DNA of 64,000 bases from Pseudomonas sp. RIT-PI-q (GTDB lineage Bacteria; Pseudomonadota; Gammaproteobacteria; Pseudomonadales; Pseudomonadaceae): NCBI RefSeq assembly GCF_001297125.1, contig NZ_LHPC01000077.1:172810-236809 (forward strand). Reading direction: 5' to 3'. The translations under genes were made by a program, and so were the position numbers. Under the pieces are notes generated by a model, which saw nothing but the letters and a program-made list of their open reading frames with translations, did not search any database and was not told the DNA's origin. Of this stretch, positions 8,358 through 16,485 are shown one piece after another (position 1 is the stretch's first letter; each line of letters begins with the position of its first letter).

Positions 8358-9335
8358 ATGCAGGCGCAAAATCAAAGGTTGCTCAGTCGCTATCGGTACG
8401 ACCCTCTGGATCGTCTATCCGCATGCACGGTAGCAGCGCAGGGAAACACACAATGGTTTTACACAAGAGATCGTTTAGCTACTGAGATTGAGGCAGCGAT
8501 GCAACGTTCGATCGTTCAACATAAGGATCACTTGTTAGCGCAACACGTACGCCTCAACAACACAGTAGGGACGTTCTTGCTCGCCACCGATCTACAGCGG
8601 TCAGTATTGAACTTGCTTGATGCGGAGCGGCGCGCTAACCCGTTTGCTTATTCGCCTTATGGTTATCGCCCACTGGAAGGCGGGTTACTCAGCCTGCTCG
8701 GTTTCAACGGTGAACGACCGGATCCAGTGACCGGGCACTACGTTTTGGGCAATGGCTATCGGGCGTTTAATCCGGTGTTGATGCGGTTCAATAGTCCGGA
8801 CAGTTGGAGTCCATTTGGTAAGGGTGGGGTAAATGCATATGCATATTGCGGGGGCGATCCGTTTAATCGTGGGGATGAAACAGGCCATGCCTGGTGGATT
8901 TTCAGACCTGTTGTAAAATTGTTTCGTACGATATTTCAATCGAAGAAAACAACGAATCCCGTTTCAAAACCTTCACATGATGCGAGTATTCAGACAGCTA
9001 AACCTCTGCCCAAACAACCTACCCAGTTACCATCGACGAACGAGTCGGGATCGGCGCCAGATTTTTCTTCTTTTTTTCCAAGTCAAGCCCCAGGTACAAA
9101 GGGTTTCACCGCGCTCTCTAGGATTAATAAATCTTCGCTTTTGGTTTTCAATGGGGACAACTATGTTGGGAGTTACCCGATAGATAGAAAAAGTATGCTC
9201 ATTGCCCGATTAGCCGTTACAGCCGAAACCGATATAGCGATCACACCGATGCAAAAGTCAGAAGTTATCAGGAAAACTCTCGGTCTCGGTGTGAGGAACG
9301 AGGGATCAATGTACATTCTTCCTGAACGACCATAA
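8358..9335 (+). CDS. Orphan RHS-core protein with variable C-terminal (polymorphic toxin type)
   Basis: The protein has 325 residues, and AGGAGGT precedes ATG 8358. Residues 1-90 are a short leader with an RHS-like YRYDPLDRLSACT start. Residues about 92-177 form the RHS-associated core: YSPYGYRPL, LLGFNGERPDPVTGHYVLGNGYR, NSPDSWSPFGKGGVNAYAY, ending with GGDPFNRGDETGH. After this conserved hinge comes a divergent tail of about 148 residues (KPLPKQPTQLPS, then FTALSRINKSSLLVFNGDNY). In classical Rhs proteins the part after the hinge is the toxin. There is no signal peptide, no long YD-repeat shell and no recognisable toxin motif. Base composition is more AT-rich than in neighbours, which suggests transfer. 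No immunity-like gene follows. Confidence 0.85.
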   Translation: MQAQNQRLLSRYRYDPLDRLSACTVAAQGNTQWFYTRDRLATEIEAAMQRSIVQHKDHLLAQHVRLNNTVGTFLLATDLQRSVLNLLDAERRANPFAYSPYGYRPLEGGLLSLLGFNGERPDPVTGHYVLGNGYRAFNPVLMRFNSPDSWSPFGKGGVNAYAYCGGDPFNRGDETGHAWWIFRPVVKLFRTIFQSKKTTNPVSKPSHDASIQTAKPLPKQPTQLPSTNESGSAPDFSSFFPSQAPGTKGFTALSRINKSSLLVFNGDNYVGSYPIDRKSMLIARLAVTAETDIAITPMQKSEVIRKTLGLGVRNEGSMYILPERP

Positions 9336-9409
9336 CTTGGAATGGTGGAATCAGTTAGCGGGGCATCCTAATTGCCAGCAGCCAACTATCCTTGTCTTTT
9401 CGTCCCAAA

Positions 9410-9430
9410 GCAGCCCTGTTAAAGGGCTGC
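9410..9430. terminator. Hairpin downstream of the RHS gene
   Basis: GCAGCCC and GGGCTGC pair over a seven-base loop, 75 bases after the RHS stop. No T-run follows, so intrinsic termination is uncertain. The rest of 9336-9503 shows no gene. Confidence 0.4.
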
Positions 9431-9503
9431 ACGACGCTAACAAACGGGACGAGCCGTGACTGTATGACGAGCTTTTGATGAGACCAAAAGATGTCTTTGA
9501 TTA

Positions 9504-10691
9504 TCAGGATGACAAAACAGGGTTCTTACGACTAGCCACCGCCACCACCGCATAACCAATCAACGCCGCCAATATCGAACCGGTCAAAATCCCCATCCGG
9601 TCCATCCCGGCGTACTCGCTGGCACCCGGCACAAACGCCAGGGAACCCACAAACAAACTCATGGTGAAGCCGATCCCGCAGAGGATCGCCACGCCCAGCA
9701 CCTGGCCCCAATTAGCGCCTTGGGGCAGGGCGGCGATGCCGATTTTCACCGCCAGCCAGGTCAGGCCGAACACGCCCAGGGTCTTGCCCAGCAACAGGCC
9801 GACCGCGATGCCCATCGGCACATGATGGGTGAAGCTTTCGACGGTCACGCCGCTCAGCGACAGCCCGGCGTTGGCAAAGGCGAACAGCGGCAGAATGCCG
9901 TAGGCCACCCACGGATGCAGGGCGTGTTCCAGGGTCATCAACGGCGAAGGTTCGGCGTTTTTCGTGCGTAGCGGGATGCAGAAGGCCAGGGTCACACCGG
10001 CCAATGTCGCGTGGACACCGCTTTTGAGCACGCAAACCCACAGGATCAAACCGATGATCATGTACGGCCCGAGCTTGACCACCCCGAGCCGGTTCATCGC
10101 GATCAGCGCCACGATGCAGGCCCCGGCCAGTGCCAGGGACAGGGTCGAGAGTGCGCCCGAATAAAAGATCGCGATGACAATGATGGCGCCAAGGTCATCA
10201 ATAATCGCCAGGGTCATCAGGAACAACTTCAACGACACCGGCACGCGTTTGCCGAGCAGGGCCAGTACGCCGAGGGCGAAGGCAATGTCGGTGGCCATCG
10301 GGATGGCCCAGCCGCCCAGGGCTGCCGGGTTGTCGCGGTTCAAAAACCAGTAGAGCAGCGCTGGTACGACCATGCCGCCAATGGCAGCCGCGCCGGGCAG
10401 GACGATCTGCGAAGGTTTGGACAACTGTCCGTCAAGGACCTCGCGTTTCACTTCAAGGCCAATCAGCAGGAAGAACAGGGCCATCAAGCCGTCGTTGATC
10501 CACAGCAACAACGGCTTGGCGATTTTCAGCGCGCCGATCTGGGCCACCACGGGGGTGTCCAGCAGGCCGTTATAAAGCCACGACAGCGACGAGTTGTTGA
10601 TGATCAGAGCCAGGGCGGCAGCGGCGATCAGTAACAGACCGCTGGCCGCTTCCAACTGGAAGAAACGCGTGAACGTGCTACGCAGAGGCAA
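9504..10691 (-). CDS. nhaA: Na+/H+ antiporter NhaA
   Basis: The protein has 395 residues and about 11-12 hydrophobic segments. It exports Na+ in exchange for protons across the inner membrane. Conserved stretches are present: FFQLEAASGLLL at the N-terminus, FFLLIGLEVKREVLDGQLS, the helix IV break region PMATDIAFALG, and the paired aspartates D165-D166 in LAIIDDLGAI that carry ions in E. coli NhaA. The start is TTG at 10691, with GGAGAG about six bases upstream. The last ~60 codons are the right-hand copy of the 182-bp duplication, and the C-terminal residues after the repeat (KNPVLSS) differ from those of the other copy. Confidence 0.95.
   Translation of the reverse strand: MPLRSTFTRFFQLEAASGLLLIAAAALALIINNSSLSWLYNGLLDTPVVAQIGALKIAKPLLLWINDGLMALFFLLIGLEVKREVLDGQLSKPSQIVLPGAAAIGGMVVPALLYWFLNRDNPAALGGWAIPMATDIAFALGVLALLGKRVPVSLKLFLMTLAIIDDLGAIIVIAIFYSGALSTLSLALAGACIVALIAMNRLGVVKLGPYMIIGLILWVCVLKSGVHATLAGVTLAFCIPLRTKNAEPSPLMTLEHALHPWVAYGILPLFAFANAGLSLSGVTVESFTHHVPMGIAVGLLLGKTLGVFGLTWLAVKIGIAALPQGANWGQVLGVAILCGIGFTMSLFVGSLAFVPGASEYAGMDRMGILTGSILAALIGYAVVAVASRKNPVLSS
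9529..9710. repeat. Right 182-bp direct repeat (within the 3' end of nhaA)
   Basis: This copy lies inside the intact nhaA reading frame and corresponds base for base to 8081-8262 apart from about six substitutions. Confidence 0.93.
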
Positions 10692-10734
10692 GGTCGCTCT
10701 CCATCGATGAATTCAAAAGGTGGCACACCCTAAC

Positions 10735-10800
10735 CCGTACCGTTAGTTGTTAAAACAAAAGTTATATTCTTTTTTGTTATATGCCGTTACAGCTCGAACG
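10735..10800. promoter_or_regulatory. AT-rich promoter region between nhaA and the PLP enzyme gene
   Basis: The divergent nhaA/PLP-enzyme spacer (10692-10930) contains an AT-rich block with two direct GTTATAT heptamers separated by TCTTTTTT. It resembles AT-rich upstream regions of sulfur-regulated Pseudomonas genes, but no defined regulator site can be assigned. Confidence 0.4.
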
Positions 10801-10930
10801 TTCGGCACGGACCTGAGCCTAGCAGTTGCCCGGCGTATTGGATCTCAGCTGTATCTGTGCGGGATGTAGGTTTTTTCCTAAGCTTATGGGCTGAGCCTTG
10901 CAACAAGGCCGACTCGACGAGAAAACCACC

Positions 10931-12025
10931 ATGAGCGACAACCGACAGTGGGCCCGCGAAGCCATCCGGATCATCGAAGCGGACTTCCAGCGCAGCGCCG
11001 ACACCCACCTGATCCCCTTGCCGCTGCCGGGTTTGCCGGGCATCGAGTTGTATTTCAAGGATGAATCCAGCCATCCCACCGGCAGCCTGAAACACCGGTT
11101 GGCCCGCTCATTGTTCCTCTATGCGTTGTGTAATGGCTGGCTCAAACCGGGCGCGCCGGTGATCGAGGCGTCCAGCGGTTCGACGGCGATTTCCGAGGCG
11201 TATTTCGCCCGTTTGCTGGGTTTGCCGTTTATTGCGGTGATGCCGGCCAGCACCTCCAAAGAGAAGATTGCGCAGATCGCGTTCTACGGTGGCAAGAGCC
11301 ATCTGGTCGATGATCCGACGCAGATCTACGCCGAATCCGAGCGCCTGGCCCGGGAAAACGATGGCCACTTCATCGACCAATTCACTTACGCCGAACGCGC
11401 CACCGACTGGCGGGCGAACAACAACATTGCCGAGTCGATCTTCCAGCAAATGCGTTTCGAGCAACATCCCGAGCCGAGCTGGCTGATTTCCAGCCCCGGC
11501 ACCGGCGGCACCACCGCGACGCTGGGCCGATACGTGCGTTATCGCCAGCATTGCACCCGCGTGCTGTGTGCCGATGCCGAGCGTTCGGTGTTTTTCGATT
11601 ACTACCAGACCGGCGACGCCACCCTGCGACTGGATCATGGTTCACGGATTGAAGGCATTGGTCGGCCTCGTGTCGAGGCTTCGTTTTTGCCCAAGGTGAT
11701 CGATGCGATGGTCAAAGTGCCGGACGCGTTGTCGCTGGCGGCCATGCATTACCTGGCGCAGCGTTTGGGACGACGGGTGGGCGGTTCGAGCGGGACCAAC
11801 CTGATCGGCGCCTTGATGGCGGCCCAACAGATGGTGGCGGCGGGGGAGTCGGGGTCGATCGTGGCGATTTTGTGTGATGGCGGCGAGCGCTATGAAACCA
11901 GCTATTACGATCAAGCCTGGCTCAAGGCCCAAGGGTATGAGTTGAGTGGTTTGATCGATGCCGTTGCGGCGAGTGTCGAGCGCGGCGAGCCGCTGCCGGA
12001 CACCGTGCTCCGCGCCAATATCTGA
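10931..12025 (+). CDS. PLP-dependent enzyme of the cysteine synthase / desulfhydrase family
   Basis: The protein has 364 residues and starts at ATG 10931; the alternative TTG 10898 adds only a low-quality extension. Fold type II motifs are clear. The PLP lysine lies in SHPTGSLKHRLA, the substrate loop is EASSGSTAISEAYFA, the phosphate-binding glycine loop is SSPGTGGTTATLGRY, and a C-terminal GGSSGTNLIGAL stretch follows. The group is cytosolic and works on cysteine, O-acetylserine or related amino acids; some members break down L-cysteine to pyruvate, ammonia and sulfide. This version is annotated in many pseudomonads only as a PLP-dependent cysteine synthase family protein, so synthase versus desulfhydrase cannot be decided. 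It diverges from nhaA. Confidence 0.85.
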   Translation: MSDNRQWAREAIRIIEADFQRSADTHLIPLPLPGLPGIELYFKDESSHPTGSLKHRLARSLFLYALCNGWLKPGAPVIEASSGSTAISEAYFARLLGLPFIAVMPASTSKEKIAQIAFYGGKSHLVDDPTQIYAESERLARENDGHFIDQFTYAERATDWRANNNIAESIFQQMRFEQHPEPSWLISSPGTGGTTATLGRYVRYRQHCTRVLCADAERSVFFDYYQTGDATLRLDHGSRIEGIGRPRVEASFLPKVIDAMVKVPDALSLAAMHYLAQRLGRRVGGSSGTNLIGALMAAQQMVAAGESGSIVAILCDGGERYETSYYDQAWLKAQGYELSGLIDAVAASVERGEPLPDTVLRANI

Positions 12026-12041
12026 CACACCTGAGTTTAAA

Positions 12042-12134
12042 TGTGGGAGCGGGCTTGCCCGCGATGACGGATTCACATTCAACAGAGATGTTGACTGACC
12101 CATCGCTATCGCGGGCAAGCCCGCTCCCACAGGG
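12042..12134. repeat. REPIN
   Basis: Inverted pair of the GAGCGGGCTTGCCCGC-type REP between convergent genes. Confidence 0.88.
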
Positions 12135-12145
12135 TTTGTGTGGTG

Positions 12146-13759
12146 TCAGGCTTCGAGGCCGAGGATGTCTCGGGCCACGGCTTCGGCAATCCGAATCCCG
12201 TCCACACCCGCCGACAGAATCCCGCCCGCATAACCCGCACCTTCACCGGCCGGGAACAAGCCTTTCACGTTCAGGCTCTGCATCGACTCATTACGAGTAA
12301 TCCGCAGCGGCGACGACGTGCGCGTCTCGATCCCGGTCAACACCGCGTCGTGCAGCGAGTAACCGCGAATCTGCTTCTCGAACGCTGGCAAGGCTTCGCG
12401 AATGGCTTCGATGGCGAACGCCGGCAAGGCCAGCGCCAAGTCGCCCAAGGCAACGCCCGGCTTGTAGGACGGTTCAACGCTGCCCAATTCAGTGGACGGC
12501 TTGCCGGCAATGAAATCACCGACCAGTTGCGCCGGCGCTTCGTAATTGCTGCCGCCCAGCACATAGGCGTGGGATTCCAGGCGTTCCTGCACCTCGATAC
12601 CCGCCAGCGGGCCGCCCGGAAAATCGACTTCCGGGGTAATCCCGACGACGATCCCGGAGTTGGCGTTGCGCTCGTTGCGCGAGTACTGGCTCATGCCGTT
12701 GGTGACCACGCGGCCCGGCTCGGACGTCGCCGCCACCACGGTGCCGCCCGGGCACATGCAGAAGCTGTAGACCGAACGGCCGTTGCTGGCGTGGTGCACC
12801 AGTTTGTAATCGGCGGCGCCCAGTTTCGGGCGGCCGGCGTACTTGCCCAGGCGCGCACGGTCGATCAGCGACTGCGGGTGTTCGATGCGGAAACCCACCG
12901 AGAACGGCTTGGCTTCCATGAACACACCTCGGCCGTGAAGCATGCGGAAGGTGTCGCGGGCGCTGTGGCCGAGGGCCAGGATCACATGTTTGGAATGGAT
13001 CTGTTCGCCGCCATTGAGCTCGACGCCGACCAGTTGGCCGTCCTCGATCAACACATCGGTAACGCGCTGCTGGAAGCGCACCTCGCCGCCCATCGCGCGA
13101 ATCTGCTCACGCATGTTTTCCACCACACCGGTCAGACGGAACGTACCGATGTGCGGTTTGCTGACGTAGAGGATTTCTTCCGGCGCACCGGCCTTGACGA
13201 ACTCGTGCAGGACTTTGCGCCCGATGAATTTCGGGTCCTTGATCTGGCTGTAGAGCTTGCCGTCGGAGAACGTCCCCGCGCCGCCTTCACCGAATTGCAC
13301 GTTGGACTCGGGGTTGAGCACGCTTTTACGCCACAGGCCCCAAGTGTCCTTGGTGCGCTGGCGCACTTCGGTGCCGCGCTCGAGGATGATCGGCTTGAAG
13401 CCCATTTGCGCCAGCAGCAGGCCGGCGAAAACCCCGCACGGGCCGAAACCGACGACGATCGGGCGCTGCTGCAGATCGGCCGGCGCCTGGCCAACCACTT
13501 TGTAGCTGACATCCGGCGCGACGTTGACGTTACGGTCATCGGCGAATTTGTGCAGCACCGCGGCCTCATCGCGAACGTTGAGGTCGATGGTGTAGATGAA
13601 GCACAGTTCGGAAGATTTTTTGCGCGCATCGTAGCTGCGCTTGAACAAGGTGAAGTCGAGCAGGTCATCGCTGGCGATGCCCAGGCGCTGCACGATGGCA
13701 GGGCGCAGGTCTTCATCGGGATGGTCGATCGGCAACTTGAGTTCGGTGATTCGTAACAT
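12146..13759 (-). CDS. FAD-dependent dehydrogenase (COG2509 type)
   Basis: The protein has 537 residues from ATG 13759. An upstream open stretch to 13981 lacks a start with a ribosome site and overlaps the next gene. An N-terminal domain of about 90 residues (LRITELKLPIDHPDEDL, FTLFKRSYDARKK) precedes a Rossmann dinucleotide site, IVVGFGPCGVFAGLLLAQMG, at about 98. Further flavoprotein motifs are FGEGGAGTFSDGKLYSQIKD, HVILALGHSARDTF, and the C-terminal GLFPAGEGAGYAGGILSAGVDG that closes on FAD. Proteins of this family are widespread, soluble and biochemically uncharacterised. The gene is convergent with the PLP enzyme and heads a leftward unit. Confidence 0.88.
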   Translation of the reverse strand: MLRITELKLPIDHPDEDLRPAIVQRLGIASDDLLDFTLFKRSYDARKKSSELCFIYTIDLNVRDEAAVLHKFADDRNVNVAPDVSYKVVGQAPADLQQRPIVVGFGPCGVFAGLLLAQMGFKPIILERGTEVRQRTKDTWGLWRKSVLNPESNVQFGEGGAGTFSDGKLYSQIKDPKFIGRKVLHEFVKAGAPEEILYVSKPHIGTFRLTGVVENMREQIRAMGGEVRFQQRVTDVLIEDGQLVGVELNGGEQIHSKHVILALGHSARDTFRMLHGRGVFMEAKPFSVGFRIEHPQSLIDRARLGKYAGRPKLGAADYKLVHHASNGRSVYSFCMCPGGTVVAATSEPGRVVTNGMSQYSRNERNANSGIVVGITPEVDFPGGPLAGIEVQERLESHAYVLGGSNYEAPAQLVGDFIAGKPSTELGSVEPSYKPGVALGDLALALPAFAIEAIREALPAFEKQIRGYSLHDAVLTGIETRTSSPLRITRNESMQSLNVKGLFPAGEGAGYAGGILSAGVDGIRIAEAVARDILGLEA

Positions 13760-13854
13760 GACGGGATCCGGTTCGCGGGGCGCACAACTGCGCCAAGGCG
13801 TTTGAAACCGGAGATTATAAGCCCCAAAGGATGATTCCCGTGAGGCTAAAACGA

Positions 13855-14520
13855 TCAGTCGTCGCGGGACCCGCCGAAATACCCGCAGCCGCGCTGAACC
13901 TTGCCATCGATGCGCAGTTCGGCGCTCATGTGCTGGACGCTGCCGGTGCTGCTGTCGACGCAACGTTGCGGCGCTACCCACAGTTCGATGTGCTGGTTAT
14001 TGGCTTCGGTGCTGAGGTTGAAGCGGCCATCGCCCAGTTGCTCTTCAACGTACGGCACGGCCAATGGCGGCTGCCCGGCGCGCTCGATGACCATGCCTTT
14101 GCCGCTGACTTTCACATTCCACTCAGGCCCATGGCCGGCGGCGCGCAGGATCAGCAGTTTGAAGTTGGGATCGTTGCACGCGGCCCCCGAACGCTCGACG
14201 CGGTACAGCTGCTCCAGATCGAGGCGGCTGTCGGCGCCATTGGCGACGATGCGCCCGCGCACATCGGCAAACAGCTTGCCCTTGGCATCGGCCAGGGTCG
14301 CGGCCTCTTGCAGGACACTGGTGCCGCCGGTGTCGTTCACCACGTAGCTGCGTTGTTCGTTGCACGGCTGGAACAACAGCTTGCCGTCGGCGGCGGTCAA
14401 CTGGCCCTGCATGCGGGTCTGGCCCACATGAGAGGCGCTTTCACGCGAACCATCGAGCAACTGGCAGGCAGCGAACAACGGAAGCAGGGCAACAAGGACT
14501 AGGGAACGGGCAACACGCAT
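13855..14520 (-). CDS. COG3650-like lipoprotein
   Basis: The protein has 221 residues, from ATG 14520 with AGGAGA upstream. A lipoprotein signal ends in LFAAC (Cys19). The mature part has a region LQGQLTAADGKLLFQPCNEQ followed by an envelope-type beta-rich domain with paired cysteines, including AACNDPNF and the C-terminal QRGCGYFGG. Pseudomonas proteins of this kind are labelled COG3650 or predicted membrane proteins, with no known activity. The gene is 95 bases upstream of the FAD dehydrogenase in the same direction. Confidence 0.75.
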   Translation of the reverse strand: MRVARSLVLVALLPLFAACQLLDGSRESASHVGQTRMQGQLTAADGKLLFQPCNEQRSYVVNDTGGTSVLQEAATLADAKGKLFADVRGRIVANGADSRLDLEQLYRVERSGAACNDPNFKLLILRAAGHGPEWNVKVSGKGMVIERAGQPPLAVPYVEEQLGDGRFNLSTEANNQHIELWVAPQRCVDSSTGSVQHMSAELRIDGKVQRGCGYFGGSRDD

Positions 14521-14600
14521 CTTTGGGTCTCCTGACAAGTGCCGCCACGTTACTCAGCCTGACCGTTCATCACAACCCCGACAGACCTACGTCGATCAAC

Positions 14601-14697
14601 CTGTAGGAGCGAAGCTTGCTCGCGAAGGGGCCAGACCATCCAACATATCATTTGAATGACACACCGCTTTCGCGAGCAAGCATCGCTCCTACAGGGG
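14601..14697. repeat. REPIN
   Basis: Inverted pair of TGTAGGAGCGAAGCTTGCTC-type units between the lipoprotein and the SDR gene. Confidence 0.85.
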
Positions 14698-14706
14698 GGC
14701 TGTGTA

Positions 14707-15306
14707 TCAGCCGACGTGGAACGTCTGGCCGGTCTGCAAGCCTTCGACACTTTTGGCGTAGGCCAATGCCACATCCGCTGCCGGAACCGGTTTGTAGCCA
14801 CGGAAATACGGCGCGTAGCTGCCCATGGCTTCGACCAGCACATTCGGGCTCACCGAGTTGACGCGCAGGCCGCGCGGCAGTTCGATCGCCGCCGAGCGAA
14901 CGAAGCTGTCGAGGGCGCCGTTGACCAGCGCAGCCGAGGCGCCGCTGCGAATCGGGTCGTGGCTGAGCACGCCGGTGGTGAAGGTGAACGACGCACCGTC
15001 GTTGGCGAATTCGCGGCCGATCAGCAGCAGGTTGACCTGGCCCATCAGTTTGTCTTTGAGGCCAAGGGCAAAGCTGTCTTCAGTCATTTCGTCCAGCGGC
15101 GCGAAGGTCACGTTACCGGCGGCGCAGACCAGTGCATCGAACTTGCCGGTTTGCTCAAACAGTTTGCGAATCGAGGCGCTGTCGCTGATGTCCACGTGGA
15201 AATCACCGCTGTTGCGACCGATGCGGATGATGTCGTGACGCTCGGCCAGTTCCTTGTCGACCGCTGAACCGATGGTGCCGCTTGCGCCGATCAAAAGAAT
15301 TTTCAT
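14707..15306 (-). CDS. Short-chain dehydrogenase/reductase with atypical active site
   Basis: The protein has 199 residues. The N-terminal nucleotide-binding motif is MKILLIGASGTIGSAV, and the Rossmann CAAGNVTFAPL segment follows. In the usual catalytic region the sequence is LSHDPIRSGASAALVNGALD, where the normal Tyr-x-x-x-Lys pair is absent. Then comes ELPRGLRVNSVSPNVLVE, typical of SDRs. It is shorter than the usual 250 residues. It may bind NAD(P)H without classical catalysis, or use another residue. It diverges from a LysR gene across 104 bases, so it is the likely target of that regulator. Confidence 0.85.
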   Translation of the reverse strand: MKILLIGASGTIGSAVDKELAERHDIIRIGRNSGDFHVDISDSASIRKLFEQTGKFDALVCAAGNVTFAPLDEMTEDSFALGLKDKLMGQVNLLLIGREFANDGASFTFTTGVLSHDPIRSGASAALVNGALDSFVRSAAIELPRGLRVNSVSPNVLVEAMGSYAPYFRGYKPVPAADVALAYAKSVEGLQTGQTFHVG

Positions 15307-15410
15307 GGGCTGATCCTTGTGTGAGTGGAAAGAGATCTCAGTCTAGAGTGGTTTTTTCCATTGATAAGCGCGCTAATAGGCAACCTTTGGTTTTCAAATG
15401 GAAACAGTCC

Positions 15411-16340
15411 ATGAGCGAGATGGATGATCTGGCGGCGTTTGCGGTGTTGATCGAAGCGGGGAGTTTTACCTTGGCGGCGCAGCAATTGGGTTGCAGCAAA
15501 GGCCAACTCTCCAAGCGCATCAGCCTGTTGGAGACGCGGTTCAGCGTGGTGTTGCTGCAACGCACCACTCGCCGCTTGAGCCTGACCGCGGCGGGCGCGG
15601 CGCTATTGCCACAAGCCCAGGCGTTGGTCGTCCAGGTCGAGAGGGCGCGTCAGGCATTGGCGCGGTTGAAGGACGACATGGCCGGGCCGGTGCGTATGAC
15701 GGTTCCGGTGTCGCTGGGGGAAACGTTCTTCGATGGCTTGTTGCTGGAGTTTTCCGGCAAGTACCCCGAGGTGCAGATCGAACTGGACCTGAGCAACAGC
15801 TATCGTGATTTGTCCCGGGACGGTTTCGATCTGGCGGTCCGTTCCGAAGTGGCCAACGATCAACGGTTGGTCGCGCGGCCGCTGTTGGCGTGGCACGAAA
15901 TGACCTGCGCCAGCCCGGCCTATCTCGAACAGTACAGTGAACCGCAAACGCCTCAGGCACTGGCGGAACACCGCTGCCTGCTCAACAGTCATTACAGCGG
16001 TCGCGAAGAATGGCTCTATCACCAGCAACATGAGTTGTTGCGGGTGCGGGTGTCAGGGCCGTTCGCCAGCAACCATTACAGCCTGTTGAAAAAAGCCGCA
16101 TTGGCTGGCGCCGGTATTGCGCGATTGCCGTCCTACTTGCTGCAAGCGGAATTGGCTGACGGGCGATTGCGCTGGCTCCTGCGCGATTATCAGACGCGGA
16201 GCATGCCGATGTACCTGGTGCATCCGTATCAGGGTGGATTGCCGAAACGCACGCAGGTGCTGGCGGATTATCTGATTGGCTGGTTTAAACGCAGTGGTGA
16301 GGCGCTGGACAGGCTTCAAACCATCACACGCCCCCTGTAG
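15411..16340 (+). CDS. LysR-family transcriptional regulator
   Basis: The protein has 309 residues from ATG 15411; upstream in-frame starts would run into the divergent SDR promoter. The winged helix-turn-helix at residues about 3-62 is typical: DLAAFAVLIEAGSFTLAAQQ, LGCSKGQLSKRISLLE, VVLLQRTTRRLSLT. The effector-binding domain follows, with MTVPVSLGETFFDGLLLEF and a predicted dimerisation surface. It belongs to the large CrgA/AaeR-like branch. The divergent placement suggests that it controls the SDR gene at 14707-15306 and itself. The effector is unknown. Confidence 0.9.
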   Translation: MSEMDDLAAFAVLIEAGSFTLAAQQLGCSKGQLSKRISLLETRFSVVLLQRTTRRLSLTAAGAALLPQAQALVVQVERARQALARLKDDMAGPVRMTVPVSLGETFFDGLLLEFSGKYPEVQIELDLSNSYRDLSRDGFDLAVRSEVANDQRLVARPLLAWHEMTCASPAYLEQYSEPQTPQALAEHRCLLNSHYSGREEWLYHQQHELLRVRVSGPFASNHYSLLKKAALAGAGIARLPSYLLQAELADGRLRWLLRDYQTRSMPMYLVHPYQGGLPKRTQVLADYLIGWFKRSGEALDRLQTITRPL

Positions 16341-16430
16341 GAGCTGGCTTGCCAGCGAAGGCAATTTCACCTTCAGCGCAGGTGTTGGCTGATCCGACGC
16401 TTTCGCTGGCAAGCCAGCTCCTACAGGGGG
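16334..16430. repeat. REPIN
   Basis: Inverted pair of GTAGGAGCTGGCTTGCCAGC-type REPs; it begins within the last codons of the LysR gene. Confidence 0.88.
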
Positions 16431-16443
16431 ATGTGGTGGGTAT

Positions 16444-16474
16444 AAAAAAACGGCCCGAAGGCCGTTTTTTGTTT
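16444..16474 (-). terminator. Terminator of the liv operon
   Basis: ACGGCC-CGAA-GGCCGT stem flanked by A and T runs, 12 bases after the livF stop; it can work on both strands. Confidence 0.88.
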
Positions 16475-16485
16475 ACCGCAATCGC

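Noticed and set aside
8213..8485. A 90-codon plus-strand frame across the left repeat border
   Set aside because: It spans antisense nhaA sequence and the RHS promoter region in another frame; no ribosome site and no similarity.
8081..9710. The 182-bp repeats as composite transposon arms
   Set aside because: They are coding sequence of nhaA in direct orientation, carry no transposase and no terminal inverted repeats.
12140..13756. A 538-codon plus-strand frame
   Set aside because: Antisense to the FAD-dependent dehydrogenase, which has intact dinucleotide-binding motifs.
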